A stretch of 64,000 bases of DNA from Phalacrocorax aristotelis (Eukaryota > Chordata > Aves > Suliformes > Phalacrocoracidae). The stretch spans positions 111,617,463 to 111,681,462 of the forward strand of contig NC_134277.1 in the NCBI RefSeq assembly GCF_949628215.1, read 5' to 3'. Each line of letters begins with the position of its first letter. Within the stretch, counting starts at the first letter, position 1. The position numbers and the translations under genes were made by a program. Below are positions 11,701 through 23,700 of this stretch, in pieces. The notes beneath the pieces are model-generated. The model saw nothing but the letters and a program-made list of their open reading frames with translations, ran no database searches and was not told the DNA's origin.

Positions 11701-14700
11701 TTAGAGAAGAACTAATCCTAGAAATACAGGGAGCATAAACTGTAAAGAATATAATCTCAAATACTTGTAGGTTTGGGCAATGTTCTTCCATCCTTTCACA
11801 GCAGGTGAACATGCCCTACAAAAATTCAGTTATTAACTTGGGCTGCCTTAAAAATGGCATGTGTTGAATTGCTTTGCAACATAAATGTAACTTGCTTTTC
11901 TTAAAATGTCTTTCATAGACCTTTTTACAGTAGTTCACAGATATCCACACATCAGCAGGTAACAGGATGAAAAACACCAAACCCGTCTTCCACGAAGCTC
12001 AAAAATAGTCCATCTGCAATTCCACCCATCTGAGTCCATTTGAGTCAGCACAAACATCAAATGTCCACTGGAAAGGATGCCTCCCCCCTCCAGCGACAGA
12101 CATTTCACACATTCCTCTCTAGTTTGTCCATTATACAGCTGGTTAAACTGTAAACTCTAGAGGTTGGGTCTGTTTTTTTTTCATCTCCCAGTATTTCTAG
12201 GAAACAAGTATTTGGGTTACATTAAATATTCAAATATTTGAGCTGCTGGCAGAGCACCAGGAAATCAATAGCTTCATACATTTATAACTGAGCATTTACC
12301 ACATGAAAGGTTGTATACCGAGACAGAAACTCTCTGCTCTAATTAGGATGCCTCATCTAGGAAGAACATCCTTATCTGGGTTTTTAAACATCAGCCTGTC
12401 TCTCCTTCTCATAGTACTAGCATCAGTGAGACCGAGCGTGCTAACAACTCTTTACACACTTTCTGTAGAGACTCTGATAATTCCTCACCTCCCTCTCACC
12501 CTTGACAGAAGATGCTGAAATGCTTCAATCTTGCCCCCTTTGGTAGCACACCAATCTCCAACATTTGCCAGACTTCAAAAAAAAAAAAAAAAAAGCATGC
12601 TTGTCATTTACTTTTTTATTTAAGCACAAGTTTATTTCATATTTCACTTGACTCAGTATTCTTTAGCAGCTTACTTGTCCCACTGCCTGTTTACCTTTGG
12701 ACCTACTGATGCAGACTGGTATTATCCTGGGAGGTACAGTCTCAGCTCTATCATTCACAGAGGATGGCTTTTATGTAATAATCTCTTTCCTATCTGGGGC
12801 ACCTTCACAGTAAGGTAACAGGCAATACACACGCTGAAGAGAAACAGCTGGGCGTGTACTAGATTTGAATAAGTTAACTAAGGCTTATTTCAGTTGTTAA
12901 ATGATCAGGTGTCTGAAAATTGCAGGGGTGTGATTGCTACTAAATGACAGTACACTTGGGGCAGCTTGTTTAGTCGTTGAAAACCAGCCAGTTTTAATGG
13001 GTAAGCTGCCTTCCCAGGTACAAGCAGTGGTCAGTGGACTAAAGCCTCACAATGAAGGGGCAATACAGAACTGGTATGACCCCCTGCATAGACACAACTT
13101 TATACTGTATTATACTGCTATCGTATAATACATTCCTGGCATATTTGCTGCTGCTGAAGTATAAACCAGCAACAAGGAGCTGCTGTGCCTATGATTCTTC
13201 TAAGGCTGGGAATAAAATATCATTAACATTTGGTCCTATAAACACTCAGCTATTAAAAAAGAACTACTGGAACTTATGAAAAACTTACGCCCTTTTTATG
13301 TCAAAAACCTTTCAAGAAAGACATTGGGAAAATTTCAGCCCAAGTGGGGAATATACAACTGTACTGAAAATATTATTTTGTTGTTTACAGAGAAAAAAAA
13401 TAGCCACATGATGTTTTACAATCACAGCAAGCCTTCAGTCGGCTGCTGCTAAATGTAACCAGGGTAAGTGTAGTGGCTTGCCACCTGAAATCACAGGGGT
13501 ACAGCAGACAGCCAGGAGCTGTATCCCGTTACACAGCTCAGTGAAAACTCTCCAGCACAGAGGACACCAACTTCACTGACTCTTGTGCTCAGTCTGCCAC
13601 TTCAGCCTTATTTACCTGAGTACACTGACTGCAGAATCCCCCTCCTGCCAGATTTGCCCCATCTTCAAAAAATCAGAAACTTTGACCGATTCTAGACTTT
13701 CACTTCTTGTATTTTCTTGAGAAGAATTAAGGACAATGGATTTGTGTTGAGACTGTTATTAAGAGATCCCTCAAAGCAGTCAAATCCTCAAATCCTGAGA
13801 GAAACTAATTTTTAAAAATGTTTTAAAAATAGTGTAATATAATAACCTTAGAAATGAAGTGGTCTGTCTATAATCTCTACAATTTTTCCAAGATTTATCT
13901 GGTTGTCAGCAAAACATCCCAGTTCCCCTTTTATTTTCCACCTTCTTTGTATCATTATGTTGAGTAATTTTTTCCCATTATACTATTTCACTCTGTTCAC
14001 AACATTTTCCCTGGAAAAGAGACAGTTTATAGACACCTTAAGAAGGAAAAATTATTATGTTAAAATACCCCTGGGAAATGAAAAGCATAAGCAAGCAGGA
14101 GGTAAAATTTTAATTAAATTAAAATCTAGTCTACCCTTTACAGTTTGGGGTATCAATTTCAAGAAGGTTTTTAATGAAGAAATTGTCCACACATGTTGGA
14201 ACATCCTTTCAAATGCAGGCTGTAAAATAGGCAATACATACAGTCTACCTTCAAGATCCAAGGTAAACAAAAGCTGCTGTCTCCCTATTCAGAGGCTGGG
14301 GAACTGCACCATGCCCTTCTACAGCAGCACAAAGGGCACGAACTCTCAGGCAGCGTGAAAGCAAAACTAAAGCTGCAGCATGACTTCTAGGGCAAATAAA
14401 ATTAGTCAACAGGGTAGAAGGCACGGCTACAGAGCGACTTCATACACTGAAATGGCAAAAATGCTGCTGTGCAACTTGGGCATAAACAAACTTCTTTGGA
14501 AACTGCACAACGACTGAAGTGGTGTAAAACATCAGGAAGTTATCCATACCCTCTGCGCAGTCACAATCTTATTAATTAATTCTCCTGCTAATTAAGCATT
14601 TTTCACTTGGTTTCCATTATATTTCTATAAACACACACTACCAATTCTCTCCTTTCTCTCTGCTGAGTACTTGATAAGGTCACGAGTACATCCACTGAGA

Positions 14701-17700
14701 CCAAATATTTCTATATATAGAAATAATTGCCTGTGGAATTAAGTGCACTTGCCTGGGTATCTAGTTCATACTAAACTTAATTTAGTTGATTTTCCTCGTC
14801 TATTATAACCATTATTAGGGACAGCGTATGCTGCCAGCTGCAGCATTGCCTATCAAAAACGGAAACTAATTATCTAATTACGTGGCAAGGATGAGTTCCT
14901 CTGCGAGAACATTCACAACCATCAGATGCAGACAATGTAGTAAACTATCACGAGGAAGAACTGGTTCCTCCAGACAGCCATGTTACACATTCCTCCTTTT
15001 TTAAAGGAGATAAAATAAAGGTAGCGTCTTCTAGGAATATCGGTTCTCACTAACCATTTCAAACACAGCCCATGCAAGCAAAGGAAACACCTGAGCAGGC
15101 CCCATCTCAGGCAAAGTGTGGTAGATAATATGAGCTGATTATGAATATGTGAAATAAAATAAAGACTTAAGGGAAACAAAGTTGAGTTTCTGGGCATGCT
15201 GTCTCCTAGACCTCTGTACCCCAAAACATGATTTTGGGAGAGGAGGAACCACCAGTAGTGGAAGAAGATCAAATCATAAAGCTCTTAAGAAATCTCAACC
15301 CACACAAGCATGAGAATGCTGAGGGACCAAGCCGATGTCACTGCAAGGCCATTCTTTACCATCCCTATTGTTTTTGAAAGGTTGTGGAGAATGAGGGCCG
15401 TCTGCTACAACTGAAGAAAGGTGAATGTTATACTTGTCTTCAGAAAAGGCAATAACAAGCCGTGGATCTACAGGCTGGTTAGCCATACTCTGCTTCCTGG
15501 GAAACCATATAGCCAATCCTCTCAGAAGCCACTTCTGAGCACATGAAGGTGAAGAAGGTGACTGGGACCAGTCAGCACGAACTTACCAAGGATAAACCAT
15601 GCCCGTCCAACCTGGTTGCCCTAAATGATAGTATGATGGATCTGTGATTGAGGGAGAGCATTGGATGTCATCTACCTTGACTTTAGCAAGGCTTTTGATA
15701 CTTTCTCCTACAGCACCCTGGTATATCCAAGTTGGGCTGTTATAGTCTAGATAGGCACACGGTTAGCTGTGTGAAAAAAATTGACTGGATCATCAGACTT
15801 AAAAGGCCAGTGGTTATCATTATGTATGTACCTGTAGGCCAGTTACAAGTGGAGTAACCTTGCTTACTACCTTTCATCAGTGGCCTGGAGGAGGAAAAAA
15901 CATGCACCCACTTCAGCCCTCAGATGATCCCCAACTCAGTGGTGCATTCAATACCCTTGAGGGCAAAGCTGCTGTTCAGAGGGCCTTAGGCTGGAGGGAC
16001 AAATGGGCCAACAGGAACCTCAAGTGGTTCACAAAGGACAAATGCCGGCTTGTGGGAAGGAAGGGCCCCTGGTTATGAGACAGGCTGATGACTGGCTGCC
16101 TGGGAAGCAGCTCTGACAAAAAGGACCTGAGGGCAGTAAGCTGAGCATAAGCAAGCAGCGCACCCTGGCAGCAAAGATGGCCAACAGCACCCTAAGTCAC
16201 ACCAACAAAAGCCAAGCCAGTAGATCAGGTGAAGTGGTTAGCCTCTTTTAGATAGGGTCTAACACAAGCTGGGTAATGCATCCAGCTTTGTGCCCCACAA
16301 TACAAGAAAAATGTTGACAAACTGGTGCAAGTTCAGAGGAGGGCTACCAAGACAGTCAGAGGGCTGGAGCACTTGCCCTGTGAGGAAGGGCTGAGGAAAT
16401 GGGGCCTGTTCAGCCTGGAGATGAGATGGCTTTGTGGGGACTGCAAAGCTGCCTGTCAGTACCTATGGCGAAGGATGCTAAGAAGACAGAGCCAGGCTTT
16501 TTATTGAGGTGCATCCAGGACAACAAGCAATGGTGGCCATGAACTGATCAGGAGAGGTTCTGATTTGGTACTCTGAGGGGGATGCCACTGTGAGGACTAT
16601 TTAAACACTGGGCCTGGCTGCCCAAGAAAGGTTGTGGGACCTCTGCTCTTGGGCCCAGCCAGACAATGGCCCGAGCAACCTGGTCTGAATTCACTATTAA
16701 GTCCGCTTTGAGCACGAAGTGGGACTGAAGGTCTCCTGAGGTCCCTTCCAGCCCCCAATTTTTTTCCCACTTGTAATCAGAGACCAAAACTGGAACACCT
16801 AGAAGGCAAACTGAACAAGACTTTTTTCCTTCTCCTCATGACGAATGTTAGTCTCATCTTGTTTAAAAGACCTGGAGAGAAAATATGGGTTTTTTTTAAA
16901 GCGGATTCCACTGCAACGACTATTTTCTGCTTATCATAGCACTCCAGGCACATTTCTCAATGTTTAAGTTTCTATCAACATGATGATAAGATCAACAGTA
17001 TTGCCTCTACAGCAGGCTTGGTCTGAAACAGTTGATGTGACCCAGGTCACGATTTATATATTGATTTAGAAGGAACAGGCTTACCCCATATCTACTATCT
17101 ACTATGTTTTGCTATGGTGTATTCAAAGTTATTATTAGTTTACATCTGCATAAACAGCAGCCATACTACTGGCCCAGTGGATTTCTTGATGTCCTTGGGA
17201 AAGAAGTTTTTAGACCTGAAACAGACAGCTATTTTCAGAAGACCTCCAAACAATCACAAATAAGTAAATAAATAGAGAGCGAGCACATTTACTTACTTAT
17301 TCCTTGAAAAAGTTCTTCAATGTTAACAGCATTCTTTGCACTGGTTTCAACAACAATTGCACCTATAGATTCTGCATATTCTTTGGCATCCTTCATAGGA
17401 ACCTCCCTAAAAAAAAAAAAAATTTTTTTTTTTAAATTTAATTTTAGGGGAAAAAAAAAGACGATGACCTCAAACACACAGCCTAATCAGATTGATCTGC
17501 AGATTTCTTGGAATTGCTGATGAATCTGTGCCTTGAAAAAATGAAGACAATTTAACTGACAATCCCATTTGTTTTTTAAACTTGACTCCAATAAGAAAAG
17601 CCTTAAAACACTAGAGAAAAGACATACAACCCTGCTGATCCAGGCAGCAACCAGCACTGCCCACACCAAATGTTCAAACAAGATAGGGTACAACTGTTGT

Positions 17701-20700
17701 GGAAGAAAACGCTAACAGCATCACAGGCCTAAATGTTTGTAAGCAGCAAGAAAACAAGAGATTCTGAAAGAAATATGAAAGCCACTGACTCCGAGCACGT
17801 TGGCAGGAGCAATCTGGGAGTGCCAGATTCACTGGAGGAAGGCCACCGTTCTGTGCCATGTCACCAAAGTGACACCATCTTAAAATCACTGGTAGAACAT
17901 CCTAATTTTGTAGCCAACACTTCATACGCGAAAAGCTGGTAAATGTAGTTTACAACACGCAAAAGACCTCTGCTTCAGACACAAAGCAAGCCCCACACTG
18001 CCTGAGCCAGGTGGCAAAGCTGAATCTGCCCATGTCCACCGCTGTCTGTAACCACTGCTATTCCTGATTTTTGAGCAACAGCTCAGAATCAGAGACTGAA
18101 AGTGCTAACAGGCACCCGAGGTGCACCCGGTCAGAGGAGCGCATGTTGAAACACCAGACTGCCAGCACTATTTTTCTTCCATTTGTTCAAGACATCAACT
18201 GGTGTGTTTTGTGTGGCTTTATAGCTGTCTGTTGCACATGCAGAATTTGAACCAACTCCTTCACCCCACAGCTCCGATGTACCAATCTAGAGACTCCTAG
18301 TCCATTACTTCCTTCTTTGTGTTACATGTCTTTTTATTGCAGAAGGCACAGGGAAGGCAGCATTCCCCTTACTATTTCTGAAATGGCACCTTGGCCTTTA
18401 TTATGAAAGGTACCACCATCTGCAGATGGCCCTGAAGATAAGAAAAAAGGAACTTAGCTGTGTAACATAATATTCAAACAACAGTAAAGGAAGAAATTTG
18501 AGACCATACCGTTATGTAATGAAGACTTCCAACTTGCTGTAATTTAGTTGAGAAAGCAAACTTCAGGAATCAAGGAAAAGGTAAAACAGTAGCAAGTGAC
18601 AATATTCCAAGGAAGCGTCACAGAACTTCTTAGCCTTCTCTGATAATGTTTCTAAAGGGAAGCCTATAAATGTCCACAGCACGTGGGCAATAAGCATCAT
18701 GACGTCCAGCGCTATTGACACCAAGAAGGCTGCATACATCAAGTAGAGTTATCATAATCTGGACGTCAAGATTGCTAAGATGTGACCTTGTCAAAAGGAA
18801 AAAAAAGTACAAATGCTTGAACTCTAAACCGAGACATGAATATACGCAAGATGGGGTGAAGAGGGAAGAAGGCAAGAACCATCAGTGGAGTGCTGACAAG
18901 GTGTTATTCCAGGGCTATGGGGAAAGTTAGAGGAACACCTCATCTGAAAGATGTCAATTATTTAGTTTTATCCTTTCTAAATCATTCTATTGATTTAATC
19001 CCCCTTGAGATTTTCTGAATAATTACTGAATTAAAAAAAACATCCTGGATGCACAGAGGGAAGATCTGAGCAGGAAATCCTGCTGACTTCTCTTAATCAA
19101 GGATCTGGCAATTTCCAGTGAACACAACTTGTTAAGAAGGTGCATCATATTTTTAGGGAGGAAAACACTTCTTAGTTGCTGTTATGACTACTGACTTCTA
19201 TAATGCTCAAAAGATATTTTGGACACTTATAACATCTTAATATTGAAATCTCAGCTTGTGTCTTTGAAACTACTTTTTAATGACCTGTCAGAAGGAAAAG
19301 TTTATTACTATTAAAAGTATGCCAAACACTCAACAGTACTAGAGTTGACAGTACTATAACAGAGATGAGGATTTATACTAAACAAAATTGCCTGTCTACA
19401 TGTAGAAATTCCTTCGAAGTGGAAAAGAAATTTCCTTCAAATGCCAAAAACTGCCTATTAACGACACTGAGAAAAGCGGCATGACCCCCGAGTGTCCCAA
19501 ATCCATCTTGGCAGCTCAAAACCAAATTTTAGATACTAAATGAGGAGGGTAACATAGTCAGTGATTATGAGAGATAGTGGCAGTCTTTTCCCAGAGGAAA
19601 ATAATAAGTTCATATTGCTTCCATTCATTCCTCCTTACATTCTCTCCTACAGTCACAGAGGTGGTAGAATCAAATCAACTTGGACCTGGTCAGCTTGTCT
19701 TCTTTTGCTTCTATTCACATAGGTCTTAAAAGCAGCTGTCTCTAATACCCAGCAAAACATCTGCCAGTAGTTCTTCAAAACCAAAGAGAGATGCCAAAAA
19801 TGCATCAGACAGCAACTTGCTCCCATGTGCTCACATAATCTTATTTTTTAATTCTCTGTGCCCAAAGGCATATGTATTTTCTACTCATTGGAAACAATCT
19901 GATAAACTGGTGACACATTTCACCTAAAATCATTTTTACTGAAGTCAGTCTGAAGACATAAAGCAGCCAGAGAACAGATACAGCTGCATGTATTGCATAA
20001 ACAATCAGATTGCTGGAAGAACTGTGAAAACATATCATGTCCAATATAGTCTGCTCTCTATTTGTCCACCAAAATCTCTTTAACTGGACATCACTGAATG
20101 ACTTCAGAAAGAGAAAAGGCTGGGGCATGTCAAAATCATAACAGCATTTTAAAAAATAAAAAACAAACTCGAAATTGTTCACAATTAAAAAAATAATAAG
20201 ATACATTAGATCACTGAGGACAATGAGCACCATGCAAACACCACAACATTTTGTGCACGGAAGAGCTGTACTTGCTGAATAGCAGAAAGAAACAGATGAT
20301 CAGGAATCAGTAAACAACAGGTAGCATTTGAGAAGAATGTGGTGGGAAGATCACAGTCACTCTGTGAGGAACCCCAGTATTCTCCCAACACTTCTGTGGT
20401 GCAGGTTTTCTTTCATCCTCGAGTTAACCTGCCTCCGCTCCGGTGGAACAGTATTTAAAATCTTGCTGCCATGGCAAATGCTACCAAAAGCAGGGGGCGG
20501 GCTGGTTATGAATTCATCTGCTATTAGTGTCACTTGTCACAATGTCCAAAGTTATTACCCTTGATTTAATCAGGTAGTTGTATTGCTGGGAAAAAAGTTT
20601 CAATTTAAAGTGACTCTCAGGGGAACTGAAAACTCCAGTCTGTGCTGTTTTTTTGATTTATTTTTTATAATTTTCCTTTCCTCTGTTTTTTTCTACCTCA

Positions 20701-23700
20701 CATTTGGAAACCTTTGGTTTTGTATTATAGGACTCATCTTCACCATGTTGACAAGCATATCGCAATATCGAGTAGGAGATGCCAATATACTATCTGTCCC
20801 CCTGATTCTTAGCCCAACAGAAACCAGCAGTCTTCTAGCATCAGGGCTTGTCCAGGTCTTACAGAAAGCAGTGACTCACAGTTTTGTGTTGGTTAATGGC
20901 TGACAGGGGCAGGGGGAGACAAAAATCTGCCAAACAAAACCAAACCAAAACAAACCCAACACAGTTTGGTTTTGGAAGTACTGCATTGCTTAAGTAGGTT
21001 ATACATGTGCTTCAGGGCTTTGGTGAACCTGGGCCAAAGTAATGGTTATAAAACAACAGGGGGATATATTTGGACAATCGTGGGAGCCTGTGAGGTCCTA
21101 AAAGGAAAGCACCATATACGGCCATGGGGTCTATACTCATCTTTGACGCAAGAAGTAACAGAGTGTCATGGACTGACACATAAGATCACTACCGTACAGC
21201 AGAATGTGCTTCCACTTCCCAGAAAGAATGTGAACCCATACTAGAGCTAACAAGCAGAAGAGTGACTGTAGCTTCACTCTCATCCCAAATAGCATCATCT
21301 TGGCTCTTCTGCAGGAGGGCACATTCAACCCTCCCCTCTTTTACCCACGAAATTCTTTGCTTCACATGGGTGACATAAATTTTACTTGAGGTTACAGTCC
21401 TAAAAACAACAAAAATATACCTTCTACATCCAGTATTATGGGACAGTTTCAGTTGTTGCAAAGCACAAAGTACAAGTTCTCAAAGCTGCTCTGTGAATAA
21501 CATTATTCTACCTCAGGCCTACCCTTCTAGCTTTACATTGCTGGTTTTGCTCATCACTTAATACATCTGCACCTTTAACATGAATGGAAGGAGGAAAAAA
21601 AAAGTAATACCTTTCCATTCCAGTGATTTAGCAGCTAAAGGGTCTAGACTGTACAAATACACAGAAGGGCAGTAAAAGAAAGGTTAAAAAAAAGGAGTAT
21701 ATAATTCAAGTTGTGCTGCCGCTGGTAACATTATACACTGGAAAGACCACTGGTGTTAGGGAAGACTCAAGACAGCTGACCAAAATGATATACTATTATA
21801 ACAACAACAAATTAGTTACCTGAAGGAAGAAAATTATATAGTTACTGCAATCCAAGCAACAATAAAAATGGATGTCTTACCTGATATCAGAAAGATCACA
21901 TTTGTTTCCAGCGATGGCCATTACAATGTTTTCAGGACCATGTTCTTTTAGTTCTTTCACCCATTTCTTCAAAGTATGAAATGAATCCTAAGTCAGAGAA
22001 ATCACAAATAAGCTAGCAGCCTACTCTCCATTGGTATACTTACTTATTTTTCTAAAGTTAGAGGAAGACAATATTAACAGTATGAATGCAATAATAATTT
22101 TATAGATCACAAGACCAGAAGACGACCACTGTATCTGTGTAATCTGCTTTTCAAGCTTTAGGTCATAAGACTTCCTCAAATTAAATCTTGCTTGAACTTG
22201 GACACTTCTCCCTTTGTCCACACTCAAAGCAGCACCAAATATTTATCTTAAATTTTCCAGTGATGAAGAAATTACCACGGCTATTTTAAGTTTGGCTAGT
22301 AGCTAGTTTCCTTCACTTTTAATGTGAGCTTCATTTGTCTAATTTCAACTTCTACCTGGTGGATTACTATCTCAACGACCATCATATTTTCAGTAACATC
22401 CAAGAGGTTTCAGTGACGCCCTCGGCCCTGCACTTCTGTATCTGTGACCTGGTAAACCTCAACTTACTCATAAAACCAAAGAGAGAGGTGACTATTCACT
22501 TGCTTTTTTCCCTCCAAGTACAAAATTCAGTAACTTTTTGATGCTACATACCTTTTAAGAGTAAATTTCCTATTTCTTCACACTAATGAACTGAGAGCAT
22601 TAAAATCACTTGTGTTCCTAGAGATTCTAATTATAATGCATCATTGGAATTACTACTGAAACTCAAAGTAAGCTCCCAAATATATTATAAATCATTTTTT
22701 CCCCTTCAGAAATGCACATAAGAGCTATGTCTAAATCAGCGATGGCTGTATCGGTATCACTGAAGGGAGAGCACTACCAGTCATTTGGGAAAAAACATCT
22801 GTTCTGCTCTGATGGTCAACACTGAATATTAAGCATCAGAAAGTGGAATACACATTCACCCTCCTCTCCTATTTTCCCCTCTTTATAATATTTCCTTATT
22901 AGCCCCTTGCGCTGTTCCACATAAGCTTAGAAAAAGGCTGCCAAAACAAAATTCCATTCTTACAATGCACTACAAGATCAACTGTAAGACATTTAAATTA
23001 AAACTAAGTGTCAGTCTAGCAGGATTCACTCTTCCTCATCTCTTCTTGGGAAATTAGCAAAGGAGAAGAATACCGCTGTGCAACAGTGGCCACCATCATC
23101 AGCCACAGATCATTACACTAATGCGCTGGAGAATCAATCCAGCCCTCTTGACCTAGTAGTAAATAATTCAATTGGCAGGAAAGGAATAAAATGCAAGTGA
23201 ACTGTCATGACCATCCACCCATTAACGCTGCCTCTAACTGAGCTTTATCAGCCGGGGTTTCTTTCAAAAGCAGTGGATTCAGCTAGAACTTCCTGACCTC
23301 CTCTGCCTGAGGAACGAGCAAGAGTGGTTTAGGATCTGAAAATGCCATTTTCATTCCAAATGAATAATGATGAGACAAAGGTCAGAGACTTATTATTTCA
23401 TTACTGGTTTCAAAGTTAAGACTTGAGCCCCGCAATGCAAACGTGAGATGATATGCTTAGTTAAAAAGAATTAGTTTTAAAATCAGTAATATGCAAACAA
23501 CTCAACATCTCTTCAGTTGATAAAGCAGCTAGCTCCTTTTTGTATTAAAAATTCAATCCATACAGAGAACATAGGTGCTGATGGGAAGGGGTGTTGCAGG
23601 ATGTCATCCCGTCTACTTAGACAGAGGAAAGCCAAATAGACTTCTACAAAATGCTGTCTTTGACATTTTGTCTGGACAAGGTTTAAACAACACAGAAGCC

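Larger units (their letters stand above)
5781..17296 (-). other. RAB31: RAB31 intron 6
   Basis: This 11.5-kb intron has donor GTAAGT and acceptor TTTCAG. It carries both CR1 copies of the window: a 3' fragment at 6678-7145 in the gene's orientation, and a longer decayed copy at about 15250-16770 in the opposite orientation. It also holds an 18-A tract at 12577-12594 and an AT-rich segment with clustered homeodomain and MEF2-type motifs at 14560-14890. No other gene is supported; the open frame at 13903-14358 has no recognisable domain. Confidence 0.9.

Noticed and set aside
13903..14358. 151-aa open frame in intron 6
   Set aside because: No domain, and a composition typical of translated AT-rich intron; no splice or promoter context.
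15860..16507. Protein-like frames with [10 protein letters not shown] and [14 protein letters not shown]
   Set aside because: As a host gene: these are broken remains of the CR1 reverse transcriptase, not an independent gene.
17289..17477. Reading exon 6 as a 62-aa gene ending ISK
   Set aside because: The frame runs through a splice donor at one end and a T tract at the other; it is RAB31 exon 6 only.
20491..20501. GC box GGGGGCGGGC in intron 5
   Set aside because: An isolated Sp1-like site with no CpG enrichment around it; not enough to call a promoter.
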